From assembly GCA_016793305.1 (NCBI GenBank), contig JAEUHU010000146.1, positions 1-7,124 of the forward strand: DNA of 7,124 nucleotides, written 5' to 3'. Origin of the DNA: Planctomycetota bacterium. GTDB taxonomy: Bacteria; Planctomycetota; UBA1135; UBA2386. Shown here in pieces: positions 1-6,285 of the stretch (position 1 is the stretch's first letter; each line of letters opens with the position of its first letter). The notes beneath the pieces were generated by a model. The model was not told the DNA's origin. It searched no databases and saw nothing but the letters and a program-made list of their open reading frames with translations. Both the position numbers and the translations under genes were made by a program.

Positions 1-876
1 ACCCTCACCCGCAAGAACCCCACGCAGCACGGTCGTCGCAGCCGCCGCACCCTCTGCGACCTGCTCTTCTCCGTCCGCACCCACCACCAGCAGAGCCTGC
101 TGCTCTACGTCGTCCTCGAGCACAAGTCGCAGAGCCGCCGCTTCGACGCCCTGCAGATCCTCGAACGGGTCACCGCGGTCCTCCGCACCCACCGCCGCGA
201 ACACCCGCGCGACCGCTTCCTGCCAGCCGTGCTGCCGGTCGTGCTGCACGCCGACACCCGCCCGTGGCGTTCGCCGCGCAACGTGCGCGGCCTGTTCGAC
301 CTCGCGCGCATCCCGAAGCCCCTGCACCGCTACCTGCCGTCGCTGCCCTACGTGCTCGACGACCTGCACGACGTGCCGCCAGAACGGCTGCGCCGCCGCG
401 CGCTCAGCGTGTTCGGGCTGTGCGCCCTCAGTGCGCTGCAGTACCTGCCGAAGGCCGCGCGCGACGAACGCGCCTTCGATGCCTTCCTCGAAGCGTGGCA
501 CGACGTCCAGGAACAGGCCCACCGCCTCGGCGAAGCCCGGGGTGGCCGCGACCTGTTCGACGCGCTGGTAGACTACGTCTTCGCGACCTCGGGCCTGCCG
601 ACCCCGGTCGTCCAGCGCCTGCTGACCCGCCGCTGCACGGACCCCGCCATGAAGAACAAGTTCGTCTCCACCGCCCAGCAGCTCCGCAACGAAGGCAAGG
701 CCGAGGGCAAAGCCGAAGGTAGGGCATCGACCCTGCTGCGCCTGGTCACCCGCCGCTTCGGCGAACCTGAGGCCGACGTCGTCGCGCGCATTCGCGACGG
801 GACCCTCGAAGAACTCGACCGATGGGCCGACCGCATCCTCGATGCAGGCTCGCTCGACGAGCTGTTCGCCGACTGA
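1..876 (+). CDS. Rpn-family recombination-promoting nuclease (YhgA-like, PD-(D/E)XK), 5' truncated by the window
   Basis: The reading frame is open from base 1 to the TGA at 874-876, giving 291 residues with no start inside the window. The family is recognised from the nuclease core: an LCDLLFSV segment (Asp at window residue 20), then LLYVVLEHKS with the E-x-K pair Glu40/Lys42, then LPAVLPVVLHAD and a PW motif. This order matches Rpn/YhgA (transposase_31) proteins, in which Asp and E-x-K/Q form the metal-dependent endonuclease site. Members of the family nick DNA and promote RecA-independent recombination. By comparison with the usual ~300-330 aa length, about 35-45 residues are missing at the N-terminus. 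A start at the internal GTG 229 would remove the whole catalytic motif, so it is rejected. Near the C-terminus lies an EGKA-type tandem repeat (residues 231-242), a common trait of the family. All core residues visible here are intact, so the enzyme is probably active if the missing part is normal. Confidence 0.87.
   Translation, partial: TLTRKNPTQHGRRSRRTLCDLLFSVRTHHQQSLLLYVVLEHKSQSRRFDALQILERVTAVLRTHRREHPRDRFLPAVLPVVLHADTRPWRSPRNVRGLFDLARIPKPLHRYLPSLPYVLDDLHDVPPERLRRRALSVFGLCALSALQYLPKAARDERAFDAFLEAWHDVQEQAHRLGEARGGRDLFDALVDYVFATSGLPTPVVQRLLTRRCTDPAMKNKFVSTAQQLRNEGKAEGKAEGRASTLLRLVTRRFGEPEADVVARIRDGTLEELDRWADRILDAGSLDELFAD
691..726 (+). repeat. Three-unit 12-bp tandem repeat inside the Rpn nuclease gene
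   Basis: Three consecutive imperfect 12-bp units (691-702, 703-714, 715-726) encode EGKA, EGKA and EGRA. The units differ mainly at third codon positions, so the repeat is older than a very recent slippage event. The period is a multiple of three, so gain or loss of a unit would keep the reading frame. Charged Glu/Gly/Lys repeats at this place, between the nuclease domain and the C-terminal helical tail, recur in Rpn-family proteins and probably form a flexible or helical linker. Confidence 0.7.
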
Positions 877-888
877 CGCGTCCGGCTG

Positions 889-908
889 TTCCAGGACAGG
901 CCCTGGAA
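889..908 (+). terminator. Perfect 7-bp hairpin just after the Rpn nuclease stop; possible terminator without T-tract
   Basis: TTCCAGG (889-895) and CCTGGAA (902-908) are perfect reverse complements around a 6-nt loop. The hairpin begins 12 nt after the nuclease stop codon, in the gap between two convergent genes, which is where a terminator is expected. There is no run of T on either strand after the stem, so it is not a classical intrinsic terminator. It could instead stabilise the mRNA 3' end. The rest of the 193-bp gap shows no convincing gene. Confidence 0.35.
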
Positions 909-1069
909 GACCGCGGACTCGAATCCCGATCGATCCTCGCCATTCGCCCGCCACGCGTCGACCACGCGACCAGCATCCCGCCCCGCCCGTCCGGGTTCGC
1001 GCTGTCCACCTCGTACTCCGCCGGCGGTGAGGCGATGCCGGGCTTCGACCGCGGGTGCGAGTTCGAGGG

Positions 1070-3823
1070 TCATCGCCGCAGCCACTTCGCGAGCTCCTCC
1101 TTGACGAAGTTCGCCCACGGCAGCTTCGCATCCATCGCCAGCGCTTCCTCGGCACAACGCAGCGCGCGCTCCCACTCCTTGCGCCGGTACGCCAAGTCCA
1201 TCTCGGCCTTCACCGCGAGCAGCTCGCCCGGAGCCAGCCGCCGCCAGTCGGCCACCACACGATTGGCGAGCTCGAAGCTCTCGGCGAGCATCGTCGTCGA
1301 CGCGAGCTGGTCCCACTCCTCGGTGGCTAGGTCCGCGTAGGCGAGCATGCGCAGCACGTTCGCCTCGAGGTCGGGCAGCAGGTCGGTGCGCGGGAGTCCC
1401 TGGAGCTTTCCGCACGCGAACCCAGCCTGCAACGTCACCTGGATGCGCAGCGCATGGCGTTGCAGGCCCATCAGACTCGGCTGCTCGATCGCCCGCTGCA
1501 GCGCGGCGCAGGTCGCCACGTAGTCCTTGCCCAGGCCGAGCGAATAGCCGCGCAACAGCTCGAAGAAGCCGTCGCCGACCACACCCGCCGCCTGGTCCAG
1601 GTGCGGTAGCAGCTTGCCGCGCTGCTCGGAGCGCCGCAGCCCGACCAACACGTCCAGCAGCCCGTCGACCACCAACGGGCGCCAAGCGCGGACGAGCAGC
1701 GGATGCACGTGGGCACCACTCGGCACGTTCGCGCGCGCCGCCGCCTGGAGAGCCTGGCCGATGCGCTTGCCACGCGCATCGAACCCGAGCCATGCCCAGA
1801 GCAGGCGGACCGACGCGACACCCTCCTCGCCACGGATGACCCCCTGCTGGAACGCCGCGAAGTCGGTGGCCATGTCCTGCAGCAGTTCGAGCCCGTCGAA
1901 CAGGGCCGCCGTCGCCGCCGCGTCGTCCGCCTTCCGCAGCGCAGCCTCCACCACTTCCACCGTACGCTGCGTCGCCGCGGCCCGCGACAGCAGCGACGCA
2001 CCGCGCGCCAACACCGGCAGCTGCGCATCGCCCGGAAAGCGCCGCCGGAAGTCCTCGTGCCGTCGCAGCACCTCGGCTCGATCGCCACGCGCGAGCGCCA
2101 GCCAGAACGCCGCGAGTCCAGCGCGCCGGTGGGCCGGTGCCACCTCGAGGGCCCTGCGCGCGTGGGCCGACGCCGTCTCCAGGTCGTCGGCCAGCAGGCA
2201 CGCGGCATAGCTCGCGTCGACAGCTTCGAGCTGCCCGGTCGCCAGCGCCGACGCGACCTGGTCGAGCCCACGTTCGGGATCGACGATCCGATCGTGACCG
2301 AAGTCCCCGCGCAACAACTGCAGCCGTGCCGCCAGCGCCGGCTCCGCCGGCGTCGCCACGATCGCCGCCAGCACGGCCCCCGCCTCGGCGAACGCCCCGC
2401 GCCCTTCGTGCGCCTCGAACGCCACCAGCTGCAGCGCTGCGGGGTCCGGAAAGCCGTGCTGTCGCGCCGCCGCCATCGTCACGAGCGCCCCGGCGTGGTC
2501 GCCCTTCGCCAGCAAGAGCCGCGCGGTCGCGTACTCGGTCGCAGCGAGCGCCTCCCCGGTGCGCGACCAGGCCTCCGCCAGCGCCGCCGCGACCAGCACC
2601 GCGACGAGCGCGAGTCCGGCCGACAGCACGGCCGCGACCGGGGCAGGATGCCGGGCCGACCACCGGTACCAGCGCACCCACGGCCGCAGCGGCCGCGCCT
2701 GCACCGGCCGACCAGCGACGAAGCGTTCCAGATCGTCGGCGAACTGCGCCGCCGTGGCGTAGCGATGCTGCGGCTCCTTCGCCAAGGCCACCGCGACGAT
2801 CGCCTCGAAGTCGCGCGGCACGCCCGGCACGTGCGTGTGCAGCGGGGCCGCCGACTGCGTCTCGATCGCGCGCAGCAGCTGCGGCTGGCTCTCGCCGAGG
2901 AACGGCGGGCGACCGGCGATCGCTTCGTAGAGCGTGGCGCCGAGCGAGTAGACGTCGGTGCGGTGGTCGATCGCCAGCCCGCGGCGCGACACCTGTTCGG
3001 GCGACGCGTACGACGGCGTGCCGAGGAAGTCGTCCGGACGCGACAGGCCGAGCGCCACGTCGAACCGGGCGAGGCCGAAGTCGAGCAGCACCGGTTGCCC
3101 GTCCGGCCGCACGACCAGGTTCTGCGGCTTCACGTCGCGATGGACGACGCCTCGCTCGTGCGCGTGGGCCAGGGCGCGCGCCACCGCGGCCGCCAACGCC
3201 GCAGCGAGCCGCAGGTCGTCGCCGCACTCCGGCAGGGCTCCCTCGTCGAGGTGCAGCGCTGCCCGCAGCGAACCGCCGTGCTCGCGCCGGCGCGCGATCG
3301 CCGCCGCCAGGGTCGTGCCGGGCACGAACTCCATGCTGAACCACGGCGAACCGTCGGCGCCCACCCCGACCTCGTGCACCCGGCCGATCCCGGGATGGCT
3401 GAGTGCTGCCGCCGCCCGCGCCTCGTGTTCGAACCGGGCCACCGCCGCCGCGTGCACCCGCAGGTGCGGGGCCATCACCTTGACCGCGACCTTGCGCCCG
3501 AGCCGAGCGTCGTGGGCGAGGAACACCTCGCCCATGCCGCCGGCACCGAGACGCTGGACCAGCTCGTAGCCGCCTACGCCCTCGGGCCAGCCGGCCGCGT
3601 CGGCCGCGGCCCGCAACGCCCCGTGCACGCCGGCGACCAGGCGATTGGAGACCGCCATGTCGTTCGCATGGCACAGGTCGAGCACGCTGGCGAGCACCGC
3701 CTCGTCGGTGACCCCGAGGCGTTCGAGGTGGGCGCGGCGCTGTTCGGCCGGCAGATCCACGACCTCGTCGAACAGCGCCCGGATCCGTCGCAGGTCCCCG
3801 TCCGGAGTCGGTTGCGTGTCCAT
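1070..3823 (-). CDS. Membrane-anchored serine/threonine protein kinase with TPR-like C-terminal region
   Basis: This 917-aa Hanks-type kinase should phosphorylate Ser/Thr residues of unidentified partners. A helical N-terminal segment (about 1-60) precedes the kinase domain (about 86-370). The domain shows the glycine loop GAGGMGEV (93-100), the VAVK lysine (Lys115), the helix-C Glu (Glu134), HRDVKPQN (catalytic Asp230, Lys232, Asn235), DFG (248-250), GTPSYASPEQ (APE variant, 269-277) and DVYSLG (290-295). All catalytic residues are present. An unusually long loop (about 175-203) separates the hinge from the next helix. A single hydrophobic helix (about 395-416) follows WYRWSARHP, placing the kinase in the cytoplasm and the ~500-residue C-terminal part outside the inner membrane. 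That part is alpha-helical with TPR-like pairs (e.g. about 538-571 and 866-900) and may sense or bind a protein. The gene starts 6 nt after the upstream phosphatase-like gene, with a weak GAGTAGG ribosome site over that gene's stop, so the two are very likely co-transcribed. Confidence 0.93.
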   Translation of the reverse strand: MDTQPTPDGDLRRIRALFDEVVDLPAEQRRAHLERLGVTDEAVLASVLDLCHANDMAVSNRLVAGVHGALRAAADAAGWPEGVGGYELVQRLGAGGMGEVFLAHDARLGRKVAVKVMAPHLRVHAAAVARFEHEARAAAALSHPGIGRVHEVGVGADGSPWFSMEFVPGTTLAAAIARRREHGGSLRAALHLDEGALPECGDDLRLAAALAAAVARALAHAHERGVVHRDVKPQNLVVRPDGQPVLLDFGLARFDVALGLSRPDDFLGTPSYASPEQVSRRGLAIDHRTDVYSLGATLYEAIAGRPPFLGESQPQLLRAIETQSAAPLHTHVPGVPRDFEAIVAVALAKEPQHRYATAAQFADDLERFVAGRPVQARPLRPWVRWYRWSARHPAPVAAVLSAGLALVAVLVAAALAEAWSRTGEALAATEYATARLLLAKGDHAGALVTMAAARQHGFPDPAALQLVAFEAHEGRGAFAEAGAVLAAIVATPAEPALAARLQLLRGDFGHDRIVDPERGLDQVASALATGQLEAVDASYAACLLADDLETASAHARRALEVAPAHRRAGLAAFWLALARGDRAEVLRRHEDFRRRFPGDAQLPVLARGASLLSRAAATQRTVEVVEAALRKADDAAATAALFDGLELLQDMATDFAAFQQGVIRGEEGVASVRLLWAWLGFDARGKRIGQALQAAARANVPSGAHVHPLLVRAWRPLVVDGLLDVLVGLRRSEQRGKLLPHLDQAAGVVGDGFFELLRGYSLGLGKDYVATCAALQRAIEQPSLMGLQRHALRIQVTLQAGFACGKLQGLPRTDLLPDLEANVLRMLAYADLATEEWDQLASTTMLAESFELANRVVADWRRLAPGELLAVKAEMDLAYRRKEWERALRCAEEALAMDAKLPWANFVKEELAKWLRR

Positions 3824-3829
3824 GCGAAC

Positions 3830-4492
3830 CTACTCGCGCAGCGCGTCGACGTTCCAGGTCGCCACGCGCGAACCGTTCTGGAACACGTCCAGGGCCCCGA
3901 CGCCGCCCATCGGCAGGCTCAGCGTGACGCTGCGCGACAGCCGCATGCCGAGCATCGCCGCCGCGAACCCGCTCAGCAGCGTGCCGGGCAGCACCACCAC
4001 GAGCGTCTTGCCGAGCGACGGCAGCATGCGTTCCTGCCACCACAGCAAGACCCGCTCGACGGCCTCGCCGAGGCTCTCGCCGCCCGGCGCTTTGGCGTCG
4101 CCGAACTCGCTGAAGAACGTGCGCACCGCCCCGTCCTCCTCGCGCATCACGTCACTCCAGGTGCGGCCCTGCCAACGGCCGAGGTTCTGGTCGCGCAGCC
4201 GCGACTCGACGTGCGCTTCCTGCTGCAGCCCTTCGGCGAGCCCGCGCGCCGGTCCTGCGCACTGTGGCTGCGGGCTCGTCCACACCTCGGCGGGCTCGAG
4301 CCCCTTGCTCAGCTCGAGCCAGCGCAGCACCTGCGAACGGCCGCGCCGGCTCAGGTCCGCCGGCCCGTCGCCGACCGCGACCGCGGCGTGTTCGGCGTCG
4401 ATCTCCGGGTGTCGGAACAACCACAGGCGGCAGAAGTCGGACGGCTCGGGGAGCATGCGCGCATCGTGCAGAGCGACCGCTCCGGCTTCCAT
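3830..4492 (-). CDS. Histidine-phosphatase superfamily (phosphoglycerate-mutase-like) protein, probably catalytically degenerate
   Basis: The 220-aa product has the order of motifs of the histidine phosphatase superfamily: LWLFRHPEID (Arg27-His28, the phospho-acceptor site), DLSRRGRSQ (46-54), WTSP (71-74), LRDQNLGRWQG (99-109), the well-kept PGGES (137-141) and a hydrophobic LVVVLPG strand (164-170). Several catalytic positions are changed. The usual RHG is RHP. The Arg of the TSPLxRA motif is Gln77. The Glu of the LxExxxGxWEG motif is Asp101. The second catalytic His (normally VSHG) is Pro169 within VLPG. The fold is therefore likely kept while phosphatase activity is reduced or lost, pointing to a binding or regulatory role. 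The start at ATG 4492 is preferred as the first start in frame; ATG 4456 (208 aa) is an alternative and neither has a strong ribosome site. It is the first gene of a two-gene operon with the kinase and diverges from the KaiC-like gene. Confidence 0.85.
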   Translation of the reverse strand: MEAGAVALHDARMLPEPSDFCRLWLFRHPEIDAEHAAVAVGDGPADLSRRGRSQVLRWLELSKGLEPAEVWTSPQPQCAGPARGLAEGLQQEAHVESRLRDQNLGRWQGRTWSDVMREEDGAVRTFFSEFGDAKAPGGESLGEAVERVLLWWQERMLPSLGKTLVVVLPGTLLSGFAAAMLGMRLSRSVTLSLPMGGVGALDVFQNGSRVATWNVDALRE

Positions 4493-4530
4493 CGTGGTCT
4501 CGACCAGCAGCGGCCAGTAACCTCGGACCG
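4493..4530. promoter_or_regulatory. Compact divergent intergenic region between the phosphatase-like/kinase operon and the KaiC-like gene
   Basis: Only 38 bp separate the two divergent starts (74 bp if the phosphatase-like protein starts at ATG 4456). Any promoters must overlap each other or the coding ends. A 5-2-5 inverted repeat, TGGTC-TC-GACCA (4495-4506), lies directly upstream of the minus-strand start and could be an operator. No clear -35/-10 pair or strong Shine-Dalgarno site is visible on either strand, so assignment as a regulatory region rests on position. Confidence 0.35.
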
Positions 4531-6123
4531 GTGAGCTTCGCCACGCTGAAGACCGGCATCGACGGCCTCGACGGCATCCTGGCCGGCGGCATCCGGTATC
4601 CCGACGACGCCGCGACCTTCTTGTGCCTCGCCGGCGGCCCCGGCACCGGCAAGACGCTGCTCGCCCTCGAGATGGTGGTGCGCGCGTGGCTCGACGACCG
4701 CGCCGGCGGCACGTTCCTCTACTACTCGGTCGAACACTCGCCCGACAGCATCCACAAGAAGCTCGAGCACGACTTCGACTGGTTCCGGGCCCGCACGAAG
4801 ATCGCCGCCCTGCCGCGCGAAGTGCCCAACAAGCTGGTGCTGCACACGCCCGACGAGGCCACCGGCAGCCAGCTGATCCTGACCCAGGCGCGGCCGGCGG
4901 CGCTGCAGCAGAAGAGTGCGCGCGGCACCACGGTCGACATCGAGTGGATCCTCGCCGAGATCGAGAACCACGGCCTCGCCGCCCCGGTGCGCATGGTGGT
5001 GATCGACAACGTCGGCCTCCTGCTGACCGACCTCGAGTACTTCGAGAAGCGCGCCGCACTGCTGGAGACGCGGCGGCGGCTGCTCGAGAACCGCATCCAC
5101 GGCCTGTTCGTGATGGAGGAAGCGCACCCTCGCGACCTGCGCCTGCCGTCGGCCGAGGAGTTCTCGACCGACCTGATGGTGCACCTGTCGTTCCGCGAGG
5201 AGGCGACCGACTTCAAGGCGCGAGCGCTCGAGATCAGCAAGGCGCGGCACCAGTACTACTACCGCGGCGTGCACCACTTCTCGATCGCCGGCCGCGGCAT
5301 CACCCGCGACGTCTACCTCGGCGCGCGCAACGAACGGGGCCCCGGCATCCACGTCTATCCGTCGGTCGCGGCCCAGCTGTCGATGGCGCGCGACCAGGCG
5401 CAGTTCACGGTGCCGCCGCGCGGCGACACGCCGATCGACCTCGGCCATCCGGACCTGAACGGCGCGTTCCTGCGCGGCAGCGGCCCGGCCGAACGCAGCT
5501 CGACGATCCTGCTCGCCGAGCCCGGCACGCGCGCGACGTTCCTCGCCCTGCGCTTCCTCGCCGCCGGGCTCGCCCAGGGCCAGCGGGTGTTGTTCGTGTC
5601 GACGCGCGAGGACCGCGACGCGATCCGCCGGATCTGCCAGCGCGAGCCGGTGCTGGCGCCGTGCCTCGGCGCCGACGGCCGCTTCGCGCCGAACTTCCGC
5701 GTCGTCTACCTGCACCCCGAGTTCATCGCCCCGGGCAAGTTCACGTGGGACCTGGTGCGGCTGTGCCAGGGCGGCCACGCCGACGGCGAACCGCAGCCGG
5801 TCGCGCGCATGGCGTTCGACAACATCTTCCGGCTGCAGGATCGCTTCCCGCTGATCACCGACCAGCGGTTCCTGATCGCGGCCCTGGTCGACATGCTGCG
5901 CTACCTCGGCATCACCCCGTTCCTGGTCGACATGGTGCCGCCGGGCGGTCGCCGCGGCCGCAGCGACTTCGATCCGTCGTCGTACCTGGTCGGCTTCGAC
6001 AACGTGCTGCACCTGTTCTTCGACGAGGACCCGCAGGGCACGAAGCCGCAGTTCCGCGTGCTGAAGTCGGTCGGCAACGACTACGTGCAGGACGCGGTCC
6101 CGATCGACTGGCGCCGCGTCTGA
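4531..6123 (+). CDS. KaiC/RAD55-like double-domain RecA-fold ATPase with degenerate second P-loop
   Basis: This 530-aa protein has two tandem RecA-like domains. Domain 1 opens with TGIDGLDGILAGGI and carries Walker A GGPGTGKT (35-42, Lys41), a KaiC-type FLYYSVEHSP segment with Glu68 (62-71), Walker B MVVIDN (155-160) and the closing strand pair EISKARHQYYYRGVHHFSIAG (from 234), as in KaiC-family domains. Domain 2 (about 303-530) repeats the plan: LLAEPGTRATFLAL (327-340) sits where Walker A should be but lacks the Lys, VLFVSTREDRD (353-363) matches the Glu segment, VARMAFDN (424-431) matches Walker B, and QFRVLKS (507-513) closes it. Domain 1 should bind and hydrolyse ATP; domain 2 probably does not. 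No KaiC-like phosphorylation Ser-Thr pair is evident and no kaiA or kaiB adjoins. GTG 4531 is chosen because homology begins there; open frame extending further upstream looks unlike protein and overlaps the opposite gene. The cellular role is unknown; signalling or assembly control is plausible. Confidence 0.87.
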   Translation: MSFATLKTGIDGLDGILAGGIRYPDDAATFLCLAGGPGTGKTLLALEMVVRAWLDDRAGGTFLYYSVEHSPDSIHKKLEHDFDWFRARTKIAALPREVPNKLVLHTPDEATGSQLILTQARPAALQQKSARGTTVDIEWILAEIENHGLAAPVRMVVIDNVGLLLTDLEYFEKRAALLETRRRLLENRIHGLFVMEEAHPRDLRLPSAEEFSTDLMVHLSFREEATDFKARALEISKARHQYYYRGVHHFSIAGRGITRDVYLGARNERGPGIHVYPSVAAQLSMARDQAQFTVPPRGDTPIDLGHPDLNGAFLRGSGPAERSSTILLAEPGTRATFLALRFLAAGLAQGQRVLFVSTREDRDAIRRICQREPVLAPCLGADGRFAPNFRVVYLHPEFIAPGKFTWDLVRLCQGGHADGEPQPVARMAFDNIFRLQDRFPLITDQRFLIAALVDMLRYLGITPFLVDMVPPGGRRGRSDFDPSSYLVGFDNVLHLFFDEDPQGTKPQFRVLKSVGNDYVQDAVPIDWRRV

Positions 6124-6150
6124 ACCCAGTGCGGCGGTCGGCGGAACGGG

Positions 6151-6178
6151 CCGTGTGGCGCGTGTCGTTCCACAGCGG
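6151..6178 (+). terminator. Bulged hairpin after the KaiC-like gene; weak terminator candidate
   Basis: CCGTGTGG (6151-6158) can pair with CCACA-G-CGG (6170-6178) as eight base pairs interrupted by a single bulged G, with an 11-nt loop. It starts 27 nt after the KaiC-like stop codon. No T-tract follows, so it could be an mRNA 3'-end structure or chance pairing in GC-rich DNA. Confidence 0.25.
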
Positions 6179-6206
6179 CACGTGTCGCCGACAATCCTGC
6201 GCCGAC

Positions 6207-6274
6207 CGGCACTGGGGTGCCGAAATGCCGATGCCACGGCGCTAGCATGCGCCGCTCGCACCCGCCGCGGGTGC
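6207..6274. repeat. Run of three perfect GC-rich inverted repeats upstream of the porin-like gene
   Basis: Three different perfect inverted repeats follow one another. CGGCAC/GTGCCG has a 4-nt spacer (6207-6222). CGGCGC/GCGCCG flanks TAGCAT (6237-6254). GCACCCGC/GCGGGTGC meets around one central base (6258-6274). The last ends 11 nt before ATG 6286. They could form hairpins in the 5' leader of the porin-like mRNA, act as operators, or, for the first one, end transcription from the KaiC-like gene. The arms are visible directly; function is not shown. Confidence 0.5.
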
Positions 6275-6285
6275 CCCACTCCACC

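Noticed and set aside
914..945. A tRNA-like stretch (GACTCGAATCCC followed by CTCGCCA) that could be a tRNA 3' end or attachment-site remnant
   Set aside because: The bases flanking the CTCGAAT loop do not pair as a T-stem, and no acceptor, D or anticodon arm can be found upstream within the end of the nuclease gene.
746..1009. A minus-strand 87-codon open frame in the convergent gap
   Set aside because: It overlaps the end of the nuclease gene, is Arg-rich, shows no family resemblance and has no convincing ribosome site.
573..4043. A 1156-codon open frame on the minus strand overlapping the kinase gene in another frame
   Set aside because: Its product is an Arg/Ala/Gly-rich string without recognisable domains, and it overlaps the clear kinase with all catalytic motifs. 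Long open shadows are expected in DNA this rich in GC, where stop codons are rare.
1703..4534. A 943-codon open frame on the plus strand opposite the kinase and phosphatase-like genes
   Set aside because: The translation is Arg/His/Gln-rich low-complexity sequence typical of antisense reading of a GC-rich gene, and no family is recognised.
4531..6123. Reading the KaiC-like gene as a true circadian kaiC
   Set aside because: No kaiA or kaiB is nearby, the second P-loop lacks its Lys, and no Ser-Thr phosphorylation pair is evident in the second domain.
6168..6195. Promoter-like pair TTCCAC and GACAAT with a 16-bp spacer upstream of the porin-like gene
   Set aside because: Both hexamers match the sigma-70 consensus poorly, the spacing is at the short end, and the sites overlap a hairpin and direct repeats. 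Too weak to annotate.
4351..6279. A 642-codon open frame opposite the KaiC-like gene, and a 540-codon plus-strand frame at 4623-6245
   Set aside because: Both are shadows of the KaiC-like gene, whose own frame has Walker motifs and duplicate domain structure. Neither shadow product has domain features.
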